DNA of 32,032 nt from a virus, in IMG/VR virus record IMGVR_UViG_3300049811_000642, positions 1 through 32,032 of that record, one strand, 5' to 3'. Shown here in pieces: positions 1-8,027 of this stretch. The number at the start of each line of letters is the position of its first letter. The first letter of the stretch is position 1. The position numbers and the translations under genes are program-made. Under the pieces are notes generated by a model that saw only the letters and a program-made list of their open reading frames with translations, ran no database searches and had not been told where the DNA came from.

Positions 1-3000
1 CTGTCCGGCGAGTAGCGCCCGCTGGCATCCGTGCCCAGCACGGTGACGGTGTTCTCCGGGCCGACCCCGGCCGCGGCACGCGTCCGCTGCACCGCCAGAT
101 AGCTCGCCTCGAACAGCTCCGGCTGGACTTCGCGGTCGATACCGTGATTGCGGTAGGCGGTGCGCAGCAGCCCGCGGTCGGCCTGTTCGGGGGTGGGCGG
201 GGTCCAGTCGGGGATTCGCGCCAGATGTTGCCGATGCTCGTCCAGCGCCTGCGTCAGCCGGCTGCGGGTCAGCTCCAGCTCCAGCGTCCGCTGGGCGTCG
301 GCCGGTGCGCCCTGATGTGTCCATCCGCTGTCCGGGTCGCGGCGGTAGTGCTTGCCGTCGGAGGCCTGCAGCAGATCCGGATCGAGGGCGACGGTCACAG
401 CCCTGGGTATCTGCGGGTTGGGCGTCTGGTCGTAGCCGTACAGCTTGTGCCCCACTTCATAGCGCGCCGCGATCTCGGCCGGGCCGGCGCGCAGATTGCT
501 GTCGATGGTCTGCACCGCCTGCGCGCTCAGCTCCGCGGCCCGCTCGGGCGGGGCCGTGATCGTCTCGAACTTGTTCGCGACACCGCGATGGTCCTCGTCC
601 AGAACCACCTCGCGCATCCATTTGCCGGTGTCCGCCTGATACACCCAGTCCCGTGTGCGCAGGCTGTGCATGTCGCTGTCGTTTGCCGGCTGCACAAAGG
701 GGTTGCGCGGCGTGGGCACCTCGCCCAGAGCCAGCTCCACCGCCCGGGCACTGGCGGTCGCGCTCAGCTCCCGGTGCTTGTCGGGCTGGGCGGCGAACTC
801 CTGCTTCCGTAGCACCTCGCGACCATCGTCCACCAGGTCGGCGCGCAGGTCTTCGCGGACCCACTGGCCGCGTTTGTATTCCCAGTCCACGCCCTCGCTG
901 CGGATGTTGACGATGCCGTAGTTCTGCCACCAATCCACGCCGCGCTCGAAGGCTTTCCCGAACAGGTAGGCCTCACCCATCGCCAGCGTGGCGGCACCAC
1001 CCGTGCTCATGCCCATCGCGGCGGCCGTCGTGGTCGCGGCCACGCCTCCTACCAAGACGCCCGTGGTCTGTGCGATCTGGCGGTCATAGGCCGCGTCCTT
1101 CGCGGTCTCGTTGCCCAGGGTGTTCTTGAACACCTGCGCGCGTTCACGGGTCTGCAGCCACTCGTAGCCGGTCAGCCCCACTTCGACGGCGACGCCACCC
1201 AACGCAGACCACCGTGCCCTGGCCCGCGTGATCGCTTCGGGGTCGTAGGGCAGGACGACGGTCTTCTCGTCGCGCGCCAGGCGCGCCATCAGCCCCTCGG
1301 CGCCGGCCTGCTCGGGCGGGCCGACATGCGGCGTGCGCTCCACCGGGCGGGCCTGCGCCTGCAGGCGGCGGGTCATGGCGCCGGCCGGTTCGGGCGTCTG
1401 GTCCGGCAGGTGGACCACCTGGCCCGGCTGGGCGAGGTGGGCGTAGTCCGGCGCCAGCGCCCTCACCTCGCCGGCCGGCGTCATGCGGTCGATCTTCGGC
1501 CAGCTGCGGAACAGCGTATTGCCCTCGGTCGAATGGTGGACGACGTTCATCCGCATGTCGGTGGTTTCGTGCACCCGCGCGAACACGGGCTCGCCCAGCA
1601 GCGCATTGCGGTAGTCGGTCATCAGGTTCAGGCTGCGGTCGGCCAGGCCGCCGCGGAAGTAGCTGCCGCCCACGTCCGAATGCGCGCCCGCCACCGTCAC
1701 GCTGAAGAACCGTCCGTCCGCGGAGTGCCCTTCGGGGATGATGCGGTCCACCGGGAACAGGCCGCGCTTTTCGTCCGCCGCATTGACCTGGAAGCCGGAT
1801 ACCACCGAAGGCGGCAGACGGCGGTCGAAGAAGTCCTGCAGGTAGCCGGTCGGCACCGGGTCGTACAAGCCCACCGACATAGGCATCTGCCCGGGCGCAA
1901 TGTGATACCGCGTATGGGTCCTGACCGTATTGCCCTGCTCGTCGAGCGATTCGACCGCGCTCGTCGGGTCGGGGAAGCCGCGTTCGTGGATCATCCGCGC
2001 CAGCAGCGGTACCGTGCTGGCGCCCCGGCTGAAGCCTTCGAGGTGGGTGCTGATCCTGGCCTGCGGGTCGGCCATGAGTATTTCGTCGACGCGCTTTGCT
2101 AACCTCGCATACATGTCTTCGGCGCGTGCGAGTGAGGTGCGACCCGTAGCGCCATCGACAGTATTATCAAAAAAACTCGATTGAGTCCCCGGGCCCTCCT
2201 TATAAACAACGTCAATATTTTGAATACCAGATTTCTTCAGCCCGAATATGGCGTCTCTCAGCTTGGCAACATTGGTCGCATGCAGCGGGTCTTTCTCGAC
2301 ATCATTGCCAGTGCCATCCAGCAGGCCAAATAACATGTAGGAATGCGGGTCCTTGCGGTCCCACAGCGCCGGCACCTTGAACTCGCGCATCTGCGCCGCC
2401 GCGCGCTCGTAGCTCTGCAACTGCTCGCGGCTGGCGATGTCGTGCGGCACATCGTCGTAGGGCAGCCCGTCCGCATCCAACCTGACCCGCGTCTTGCCAG
2501 ACCAGGCGTTTGCCATGCTGTCGTCCAGCCCGTCGAGCGTCCGCCCGATCAGGGACCTGGGCGCGGAGGCGGGATTCGGCTGTGGCAACGCCGGCGGCGT
2601 CCGAAGGCTCTCCAGGTGGCCCATGCCGGCCTGCGCGTAGTCGCTGGGCGCGGCCATGCGGTCGGCCAGCGGCCGGGTCACCACGGTGAACGCCGGCGGC
2701 TGCGCCGCCACGGCCGTGCCCGTGAAGTAGGCGCGGCTGTCGATCAGCAGCTCACCGGCATCGCCTGTGAGTGGCATGCCGGCATAATTGACGGCCACAT
2801 TCAATTTGCCCACGTTCTCATAGGACCGCGCCTGCACCGCCTCGAACGCCGCGTGGCCGCCGCGGTCGGCCTGCAGGTTGGCCAGGTGGAGGCGGTCGAT
2901 GTCTTCGATGGTGGTCACCCGCTCGTTCGCCAGCACGCGCGGCAGCTCGCTGGCCGCGAACACGCGGTCCGGCTGGGCGAAGCTGGTGATGGTCCGCACC

Positions 3001-3422
3001 TCGCCCACCGTCTCGGCCGCGAACCGGGCCGAGACGATGTCCCAAGCCCCATCCGCGACGCGCTGGCCGTCCGGGCCGACCGTGCCGAACAGGAACTGGT
3101 TCGCCGATGTGCCCGGGTCCCTCGGGTTGGTGCCGTAGATACGTTCCAGCGCATCGGCCAGCGGCCTGTTCGCCTTGTCGGGCGAGAAGATGTCCAGGAA
3201 GCGGAACGCCTCCGTGTTGTCGAGGACGCGGATGTCCTCGCCCGCCCTCATCAGCCCGTTGACCACATCCGACGACCACACCCCTTCGGCGGTCTTCCCG
3301 CTGTAGAGGATGGTCAGCGCCCCGTCCGCGCGGACCGCCAGCCGTCGAACGATGTCCCTCAAGTCGTCCGCGGATTGGGCCTGTTCAAGCAACGCATTGG
3401 CCTCGGTCAGGGAAATGTCCAT
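1..3422 (-). CDS. DUF2235 (Tle1-type) phospholipase effector, C-terminus beyond window edge
   Basis: The frame is open from ATG 3422 to the left edge (1140 codons, no stop seen), so the C-terminus is missing. DUF2235 alpha/beta-hydrolase motifs appear in order: LLDGTGND near residue 367, the nucleophile elbow GFSRGAS near 464, LYDPVPTG near 517 and AHSDVGGSYF near 580. This family includes Tle1 phospholipases, antibacterial effectors of type VI secretion and, in xanthomonads, type IV secretion, which hydrolyse membrane phospholipids of rival cells. The N-terminal 350 residues match no family I know. After the hydrolase comes a glycine/alanine-rich hydrophobic stretch near residues 770-800, then a region ending in LGTDASGRYSPD, a phrase typical of large xanthomonad effectors. 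An XVIPCD type IV secretion signal, if present, would lie off the edge. It is the last visible gene of a minus-strand cluster, 11 nt after its upstream neighbour. The ribosome binding site is weak (GGGGCG). Confidence 0.85.
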   Translation of the reverse strand, partial: MDISLTEANALLEQAQSADDLRDIVRRLAVRADGALTILYSGKTAEGVWSSDVVNGLMRAGEDIRVLDNTEAFRFLDIFSPDKANRPLADALERIYGTNPRDPGTSANQFLFGTVGPDGQRVADGAWDIVSARFAAETVGEVRTITSFAQPDRVFAASELPRVLANERVTTIEDIDRLHLANLQADRGGHAAFEAVQARSYENVGKLNVAVNYAGMPLTGDAGELLIDSRAYFTGTAVAAQPPAFTVVTRPLADRMAAPSDYAQAGMGHLESLRTPPALPQPNPASAPRSLIGRTLDGLDDSMANAWSGKTRVRLDADGLPYDDVPHDIASREQLQSYERAAAQMREFKVPALWDRKDPHSYMLFGLLDGTGNDVEKDPLHATNVAKLRDAIFGLKKSGIQNIDVVYKEGPGTQSSFFDNTVDGATGRTSLARAEDMYARLAKRVDEILMADPQARISTHLEGFSRGASTVPLLARMIHERGFPDPTSAVESLDEQGNTVRTHTRYHIAPGQMPMSVGLYDPVPTGYLQDFFDRRLPPSVVSGFQVNAADEKRGLFPVDRIIPEGHSADGRFFSVTVAGAHSDVGGSYFRGGLADRSLNLMTDYRNALLGEPVFARVHETTDMRMNVVHHSTEGNTLFRSWPKIDRMTPAGEVRALAPDYAHLAQPGQVVHLPDQTPEPAGAMTRRLQAQARPVERTPHVGPPEQAGAEGLMARLARDEKTVVLPYDPEAITRARARWSALGGVAVEVGLTGYEWLQTRERAQVFKNTLGNETAKDAAYDRQIAQTTGVLVGGVAATTTAAAMGMSTGGAATLAMGEAYLFGKAFERGVDWWQNYGIVNIRSEGVDWEYKRGQWVREDLRADLVDDGREVLRKQEFAAQPDKHRELSATASARAVELALGEVPTPRNPFVQPANDSDMHSLRTRDWVYQADTGKWMREVVLDEDHRGVANKFETITAPPERAAELSAQAVQTIDSNLRAGPAEIAARYEVGHKLYGYDQTPNPQIPRAVTVALDPDLLQASDGKHYRRDPDSGWTHQGAPADAQRTLELELTRSRLTQALDEHRQHLARIPDWTPPTPEQADRGLLRTAYRNHGIDREVQPELFEASYLAVQRTRAAAGVGPENTVTVLGTDASGRYSPD

Positions 3423-3433
3423 AAGCGCCCCGA

Positions 3434-3877
3434 CTAGAAACCGAAAGTCACGATGGTGTTGTCGATCTGCTTTCTGGCCCCGTCGTAGCCCCTCGCCGTG
3501 AGGGCTTCTTTCAGGACGGACAGCGCAGCCCGGCGTTCCTCGTCGCTGGTGTCGGACGGTTGGAAATCGACGATGCCGCTCCACGCCACGATATACGGCG
3601 AAGCGCTCAGCGTGCCGGACCCTTTTCCGATGCCCACCTTGATGAGATAGCGCTTGCCGTCGACCTGCAGACTGAATTCGATCCAGTAGTCGCCATCACG
3701 GGCAGGATTCGAGCCACGTATCTGTCTGAGGATGATGTTTCGCTCCCGATCGATGGTCCATTGCGGGGCGTAATTCTCCGGCAGCGTCTTCTCGCCCGGA
3801 TACGCGGCGAAATACGCCTTGCCAAGCCCATAAGTCTCGATATCCTCGGCGGACACGTATTCATTGACGAACGCCAT
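3434..3877 (-). CDS. Hypothetical protein, candidate immunity protein for the adjacent phospholipase effector
   Basis: This is a 147-residue soluble protein without signal peptide or membrane segment, and I do not recognise its family. The ATG at 3877 is preferred because GGAGAG lies about 8 nt upstream; a GTG one codon earlier (3880) is also possible. The sequence has mixed polarity, with alternating beta-like segments in the middle (DYWIEFSLQVDGKRYLIKV) and a C-terminal helix followed by TIVTFGF. It ends 11 nt before the effector start and begins 16 nt after the 252-residue gene, so the three are probably one transcript. Small genes next to antibacterial lipase effectors usually encode immunity proteins. 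Here that is inference from position only: it lacks the lipobox or signal peptide common in Tle1 immunity proteins, so a chaperone or adaptor role is equally open. Confidence 0.75.
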   Translation of the reverse strand: MAFVNEYVSAEDIETYGLGKAYFAAYPGEKTLPENYAPQWTIDRERNIILRQIRGSNPARDGDYWIEFSLQVDGKRYLIKVGIGKGSGTLSASPYIVAWSGIVDFQPSDTSDEERRAALSVLKEALTARGYDGARKQIDNTIVTFGF

Positions 3878-3893
3878 CACGGCTCTCCACGAG

Positions 3894-4652
3894 TCAAAAG
3901 GTTTGGGTCCACGCCAGCATCAGGTCGCGCAGCCTATCGCTGTTCCTGACCGCCGGGTCACGGGGCTGCTTCAGTTCCACCAGACCGCGCATGTACACAT
4001 TGATCGTGCGGTCATTGACTTCGAGAAGGATGTCAACATCACGTGATCGATCCTCCAGGCCCCACCCATCCTTGACCTCATGCTCTTGCGCGTTATGCAG
4101 AATCAGTCGATCTGGAAAAATTTTTTCCAGATCGACCTTCGTGTTTCGTCTAACGCCATCCATAGCTGTCCACCATATTTCAATGGGGGGCGGGAAAACG
4201 TCCTCTTTCGAAACGATGTATCCAGCGGTCCAATGCTCTTTCCAGTCAGGTGAATATGGCTCACCTGACGGTTCAATATCGTCTTTTTCTTGCACTAGAT
4301 TAGCTTTGGAGAAAATAACGCGACAGCGCAGCGTGTGATAGCACCGCGCATCAAAGCTAAACCTGTCGAACCGCAGCGGCCACGGCTCGCGCGGCACTTT
4401 TTTCTTGAATAGCTTTCCGAGAATAAACATTTCAGCACCCTTTGGATCGATGGGAATGTCGTCTACTGCAACCGCCGCCTGTATTGGGGCGGCGGGCTTG
4501 GGTAGGTTGGGCTTGCGTTTGGGCCGCACGGGCAAGCCGCCGGGCGGCAATGGGCCATGCTCGCACAGTGTCTTTTCGTTTGCGATCTGGAGATCACGCA
4601 GAAGCTGGAGATCGTGATGTCGATCGTGCTTAGGAGGCTGAGGAAGGGCCAT
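3894..4652 (-). CDS. Hypothetical protein in the phospholipase effector cluster
   Basis: This is a 252-residue protein of unknown family. ATG 4652 is chosen because AGGA sits about 8 nt upstream; an ATG two codons earlier (4658) would put that site only 2 nt away. The first 70 residues are proline- and lysine-rich and look disordered (KHDRHH, PVRPKRKPNLPKP). From about residue 90 a folded part begins: WPLRFDRFSFDARCY, then a beta-rich segment with several tryptophans (WKEHWTAGYI, IEIWW). The C-terminus has DVDILLEVNDRTINVYMRG, also beta-rich. No signal peptide or transmembrane helix is visible. Its location 16 nt upstream of the small hypothetical gene and the effector suggests an accessory, adaptor or second immunity function. 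The base composition here (4.0-4.4 kb) is more AT-rich than the flanks, which fits an exchanged effector/immunity cassette. Confidence 0.75.
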   Translation of the reverse strand: MALPQPPKHDRHHDLQLLRDLQIANEKTLCEHGPLPPGGLPVRPKRKPNLPKPAAPIQAAVAVDDIPIDPKGAEMFILGKLFKKKVPREPWPLRFDRFSFDARCYHTLRCRVIFSKANLVQEKDDIEPSGEPYSPDWKEHWTAGYIVSKEDVFPPPIEIWWTAMDGVRRNTKVDLEKIFPDRLILHNAQEHEVKDGWGLEDRSRDVDILLEVNDRTINVYMRGLVELKQPRDPAVRNSDRLRDLMLAWTQTF

Positions 4653-4750
4653 GCACATTTTCCTGTTATCTGCATCGCCCGGCTTAATCGATAACTACGC
4701 CTTGGCGCACGATGATCGCCGAGAAACCGCAGGCAGCGACCAGCATAATA

Positions 4751-5380
4751 TTACTGATCCGTCATCCACATAAATTCATGGGGAATTATTGTGAGAATGG
4801 AGTAAATCCAAAGCGCCATGCCGATCACGATCCATAACACATTAGACGCCGTGATTCGCCTATTCGTTGCGCCCGCGGCATCCCCGCAAGCGCGATTTGC
4901 TGCTCTTTGCGTCTGCAAAAGCGCAAGACCCGCCAGCGCCATACCGATTACGTTGACGACCAGGGACAATGTTGGCGACAAGTAGTATCGCGCAAGCAAT
5001 ATTGCAAAAGGCTGTTCGATGGCTGCCAGCACGTAAAGACTCGCCCAAAAACCTGGAGACCAAACGTACCCGACATTGTTTTTTTTGATTCTTGATGCGA
5101 TCAATTCATTCAGGGTGTGCGCAGTGAATATAGAAAAAAAGGCCCGCGGCATAGGCCATATATCGTGGTTTGTTCTGGCCTTATAGCAACTCCAGTGCCG
5201 CCAGAACCAATAGAATGTATACCAGCCTGCAGTGGCGAAGAAGAGGATCAGCATCTTCGGGCTTGAGACGATATAAAAAGGCGCGTCCGATACATCGGGG
5301 AGCGTAGCCGATGTGCCTATGCGCGCAGCCGGTGGCGCATACACGTTGTTTCCGCTGTCTTTCGAGACATTGCTGCTCAT
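4751..5380 (-). CDS. Four-helix integral membrane protein of unknown function
   Basis: The open frame reaches 5518, but ATG 5380 has AGGA 7-8 nt upstream and starts MSSNVSKDSGNNVYAPPAA, so 209 residues are called. The short N-terminal stretch with NVYAPPAA resembles the leader of a family of small xanthomonad membrane proteins whose first helix follows FYIVSSPKMLILFF. About four hydrophobic helices can be seen: residues 40-60 (ILFFATAGWYTFYWFW), 100-120, 125-150 (SLVVNVIGMALAGLALL) and 175-200 (NVLWIVIGMALWIYSI). There are no catalytic motifs. It lies between the TPR gene (147 nt upstream) and the effector cluster (about 100 nt downstream) on the same strand. Whether it belongs to the effector operon cannot be told. 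Confidence 0.8.
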   Translation of the reverse strand: MSSNVSKDSGNNVYAPPAARIGTSATLPDVSDAPFYIVSSPKMLILFFATAGWYTFYWFWRHWSCYKARTNHDIWPMPRAFFSIFTAHTLNELIASRIKKNNVGYVWSPGFWASLYVLAAIEQPFAILLARYYLSPTLSLVVNVIGMALAGLALLQTQRAANRACGDAAGATNRRITASNVLWIVIGMALWIYSILTIIPHEFMWMTDQ

Positions 5381-5527
5381 GTGAGATTCCTGTACGGCTT
5401 CAAAGTTTTTGGCCGCGATCAAATATCGCGTGGCAGGTCTTTGTGCTCCGAATCGGGCGTCGGAAGCGGGGCGAGTGGCAGCGGTAGCCCATCGAAAATA
5501 TATATCGGCGGACTGCACAATTGATTG

Positions 5528-6397
5528 TCATTTCCTTTGTTTTGCGTTTATGGTCGCCACACGGGCATAAAGCTCTTCCGCCTCCTCGAAACGCCCATTG
5601 GCACGATACAAGCCTGCCAGCTGGACGAGATAAATGGCCACGCCCTCCGATTCTGCGCCCGCTATTCTTTCCCTTATCTCAATCGCTTGCCTCAGGTTGA
5701 CCTCGGCATCATCATATGCGCGCATCCCTTCAAGTGCGCGAGCAATACCGCTGAGGTTGATGGCCACATGATCGCTATCATGTCCCATGCATCTTTCATT
5801 GATCTCCAGGGACTTTCGGTACATTGAAAGTGCATTGGGGTATTCGCCTTTGGCGATAAGCCGACTAGCCAAAAGATTGTAGACGGCCAATAAATCGAAA
5901 GCGTTTTCTTCGAGAGATCTTAAATATATATCGGCAAATATTGAGAAATGACGATCCGAGTCCTGGTGATTTCTTTTTTGAAGATAATATTCAGATAGCA
6001 CGTAATGCATGTCGGCCGCATACAGGCTTTCGGGTCCAAAGGATTTTTCATAAATGGACAATGCGCGCCTCAATAGCGGCTCCGCCTTGTCCGCGTCGCC
6101 GCCAGTGAGCAAGTGGATTGAAGCGATTCTCTTGAGACTTGTTGCAACGTCAGGGTGGAAAGTGCCTGAATTTTTTTCTGCCACCTGCAGAGCCTTTTCC
6201 GCTATCTCCATGGCTTCAATGCGCTCGCCTTTGTTGATCAATGAAAGTGATTTTTCGTGCAGCTTAGCCCAATCACTCCCTGCGCCATTTGGCATTTCCT
6301 TTCGCTCAACGAAGGCACATCCATTTGCACTGGTCGCGAATGCATCGCCAAACGGTATGCAGATTATTGCCATTGCAAAAAATAAGATCCGAACCAT
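5528..6397 (-). CDS. Secreted or periplasmic tetratricopeptide repeat protein
   Basis: ATG 6397 is chosen over the frame start at 6436 because AGGAGG lies just upstream with good spacing and the protein then begins with a signal peptide (MVRILFFAMAIICIPFGDAFA). The remaining ~268 residues are helical repeats of the kinesin-light-chain/TPR_12 kind, about 42 residues long: ALQVAEKNSGTFHPDVATSL, ALSIYEKSFGPESLYAADM, SLEINERCMGHDSDHVAINL and AIEIRERIAGAESEGVAIYL are equivalent segments. Such domains bind peptides or partner proteins; no enzyme domain is attached. It is 289 residues long and stands alone, with about 500 bp of upstream noncoding DNA. A single CGTTAACG site lies about 100 bp upstream of the start. 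Confidence 0.82.
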   Translation of the reverse strand: MVRILFFAMAIICIPFGDAFATSANGCAFVERKEMPNGAGSDWAKLHEKSLSLINKGERIEAMEIAEKALQVAEKNSGTFHPDVATSLKRIASIHLLTGGDADKAEPLLRRALSIYEKSFGPESLYAADMHYVLSEYYLQKRNHQDSDRHFSIFADIYLRSLEENAFDLLAVYNLLASRLIAKGEYPNALSMYRKSLEINERCMGHDSDHVAINLSGIARALEGMRAYDDAEVNLRQAIEIRERIAGAESEGVAIYLVQLAGLYRANGRFEEAEELYARVATINAKQRK

Positions 6398-6891
6398 TTC
6401 ATTGCCTCCTTTCGTTCGCCACTGAATTTTAATCAAACCATGTAATTAATCGTGCTCAATTCGCACTGCTCATTCGTGCCACGATATCGCCCCGTTAACG
6501 CAGAGTCGACAGCATTAGGAAGCGCAGCATCTCGCAGCCGCTGCCGAGTATGGCGCACACCTCTCTGATCATGAGTAGCCATCCTTCGATTGTTGATTTG
6601 GCAGTTCTGATTGACACTCATTCCGATCAAGTGCCTCGATTCGAGGCGCGCATGTGCATGTCTAGAGATCTATCATGCGGTGCGCTGGGCGAGTGCGCAA
6701 ACGGAAGGCTAGTATGCCTCTCTTCACTGGGGGCGGGGATCTGCTTCATGTCACGCACTTGTGCATGTCTATTCTGTATAGATAAATAGCAGCAGCGTTG
6801 CGAATAGGCGCGCGACCGCTATAACCAGATCGGCTACGATCTCGATGCGCGTCCTTCTGTCCATGACGCGTCCATGCTGGCGCGGGCGCAA
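6398..6891. other. Intergenic region without a supported gene
   Basis: About 490 bp between the TPR gene start and the end of the csrA-like gene. Short open frames exist on both strands, but none has a ribosome binding site plus protein-like composition. The DNA is noticeably more AT-rich than average. It should contain the TPR gene promoter and the 3' end of the csrA-like transcript. The only marked site is CGTTAACG at 6493-6500. Confidence 0.5.
6493..6500. promoter_or_regulatory. Solitary CGTTAACG palindrome upstream of the TPR gene
   Basis: This 8-bp palindrome matches the core seen upstream of the S24-type repressor (8860-8867) and of the duplicated secreted-protein gene (12477-12484). 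It lies about 100 bp upstream of the TPR gene start. A regulatory role is inferred from the shared sequence only. Confidence 0.35.
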
Positions 6892-7290
6892 TCAAACACA
6901 CTCCCTGCGCCTGGCCGACTGGGCGTTGCGGATGCGGTGATAGATCTCTTCGCGGTGGACGGCCATCTCCAGCGGCGCGTCGATGCCCATGCGCACCTGG
7001 GCGCCGGAGGCCTTGGCCGGCTGCCCGGCCTGCCCGCCGCCGCCGATCCACACCACCACATCGCGGCCGATGCGCAGGGAGTCGCCCAGCAGCAGCGTGG
7101 CCTCGTAGCAGCGCCTGCGCCAGATGCGCCGGCAGGGCAGCAGCGCGGTGTCGGTGTCGTCGGTGACGTTCACGCCGGCCGGTGCGGTCAGGGCCACGGT
7201 GATATGTCCGCCCACCTTGCCCTGCACTGTGATGCGGATGTGGTCGCCGATCCGGATGCTTTCGCCCACGCGGCGGGTCAGGACCAGCAT
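6892..7290 (-). CDS. Single-chain tandem CsrA-like RNA-binding regulator
   Basis: This is a 132-residue protein, twice the length of CsrA (about 60-65). ATG 7290 has GGAGG 4 nt upstream. Residues 1-45 are a CsrA N-terminal half (MLVLTRRVGESIRIGDHIRI, then VALTAPAGVNV). After a linker with Cys and Arg (residues 48-62), residues 63-123 are a second CsrA repeat: LLLGDSLRIGRDVVV, VRMGIDAPLEMAVHREEIYHRI. CsrA is a post-transcriptional regulator that binds GGA motifs in mRNA leaders as an intertwined dimer, each RNA site being built from LTRR on strand beta1 of one subunit and VHREE on beta5 of the other. Here repeat 1 keeps LTRR and repeat 2 keeps VHREE, while the opposite pair (ATLLLGDS and GVNVTDD) has lost them. 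The chain could therefore fold as a pseudodimer with one working site. That is inference from motifs. The gene follows another csrA-like gene by about 100 bp. Confidence 0.85.
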   Translation of the reverse strand: MLVLTRRVGESIRIGDHIRITVQGKVGGHITVALTAPAGVNVTDDTDTALLPCRRIWRRRCYEATLLLGDSLRIGRDVVVWIGGGGQAGQPAKASGAQVRMGIDAPLEMAVHREEIYHRIRNAQSARRRECV

Positions 7291-7291
7291 G

Positions 7292-7323
7292 GCGCCTCCA
7301 ATCCTGCAGAATGCAGGAGGCGC
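7292..7323 (-). promoter_or_regulatory. Leader hairpin covering the ribosome binding site of the csrA-like gene, with two GGA motifs
   Basis: On the transcribed strand an 8-nt arm GCGCCTCC (7323-7316) pairs exactly with GGAGGCGC (7299-7292), one base before the ATG. Inside, TGCA pairs with TGCA around a TTC loop, leaving GGATT as a one-sided bulge. The fold buries the Shine-Dalgarno GGAGG and presents a second GGA (CAGGATT) close to the CsrA consensus. This is the layout expected for CsrA autoregulation, though function is inferred. Confidence 0.6.
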
Positions 7324-7394
7324 AAGGAGAGCAAGTCGCGCGCGATGGCGGGGTGCCGTCGGTCTCGGGGGATTGCGGGCATGGGGGCTGCCTT

Positions 7395-7844
7395 TCATTG
7401 TGCTTTCGCGGCAACACGACGGCGCGCAGCGCCGCGTGGCTCGCGTGTGACGGTGGCGCCTTCGGGCGCGTGTACGGTGAGCGCGGTGTTGCGCAGGGGT
7501 ACCGTGCCGTCCTGCGCGCGCAGCCTGTGCACGCTTATCCGGTATCCGTCCACGCAGAGCGCCTCGCCGTCCTGCAGCCACAGCAGCAGGAGCCGCCTGC
7601 CCATCGCCGACGCGAGCACGCGCTCGGGCTCGTCCGCGCCCGCAATGGCGCAGCCTTCCGGGACTTCGACGCACAGCGCGAGGGTGCGCCTGCCTTTCCG
7701 CTGCCCGCTCCAGCCCAGCGGCACGATGTCGATGGCATCCGCCACCCGGAGCCGTTCGCCGGCCCTGCAATCCACGGTGACCAGATGCTCGTCCCTGCGC
7801 TGCGATGGGACATAGATAGCAAATGTTGTGCGCCACCACAACAC
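7395..7844 (-). CDS. Degenerate tandem CsrA-like protein
   Basis: The open frame codes for 149 residues from GTG 7844, which has no clear ribosome binding site. A CTG at 7784 preceded by AGGGA at good spacing would start the protein at (M)VTVDCRAGERLRVADAIDI, aligning residue for residue with MLILTRRVGESLMIGDDVTV of CsrA; the start is therefore uncertain. Two CsrA-like repeats can be aligned: residues 21-70 (RAGERLRVADAIDIVPLG then LALCVEVPEGCAIAG) and residues 83-135 (LLLLWLQDGEALCVDGYRIS then TALTVHAPEGATVTRE). Neither repeat retains the RNA-contact signatures LTRR or VHREE. The gene lies directly upstream of the better conserved tandem CsrA gene on the same strand. A non-RNA-binding partner or antagonist is one possibility; decay is another. 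Assignment rests on pattern alignment by eye. Confidence 0.6.
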   Translation of the reverse strand: MLWWRTTFAIYVPSQRRDEHLVTVDCRAGERLRVADAIDIVPLGWSGQRKGRRTLALCVEVPEGCAIAGADEPERVLASAMGRRLLLLWLQDGEALCVDGYRISVHRLRAQDGTVPLRNTALTVHAPEGATVTREPRGAARRRVAAKAQ

Positions 7845-8027
7845 GCAATAGGATACGGCTGACCCGCCCCAAGCGGCGTCCCTGGGGCGCGCGAGCGTCC
7901 GATAATGCTTGCCCGCCCGGCACGCCGGCCTGCGTCTTGTGCAGACCTTCGGCCCATGGCGCCCGCTTCAGCCTGCGAACGCCGGCATGGGCACGACACA
8001 CGCCCCTTATCCGATGGAGACCCACCG

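Noticed and set aside
2343-3437. A 364-codon plus-strand open frame
   Set aside because: It is antisense to the effector N-terminal region and has shadow composition (Arg, His, Gly, Val) without motifs.
6550-6789. Plus-strand 79-codon frame in the intergenic region
   Set aside because: No ribosome binding site and no protein-like pattern; the region is AT-richer and probably regulatory.
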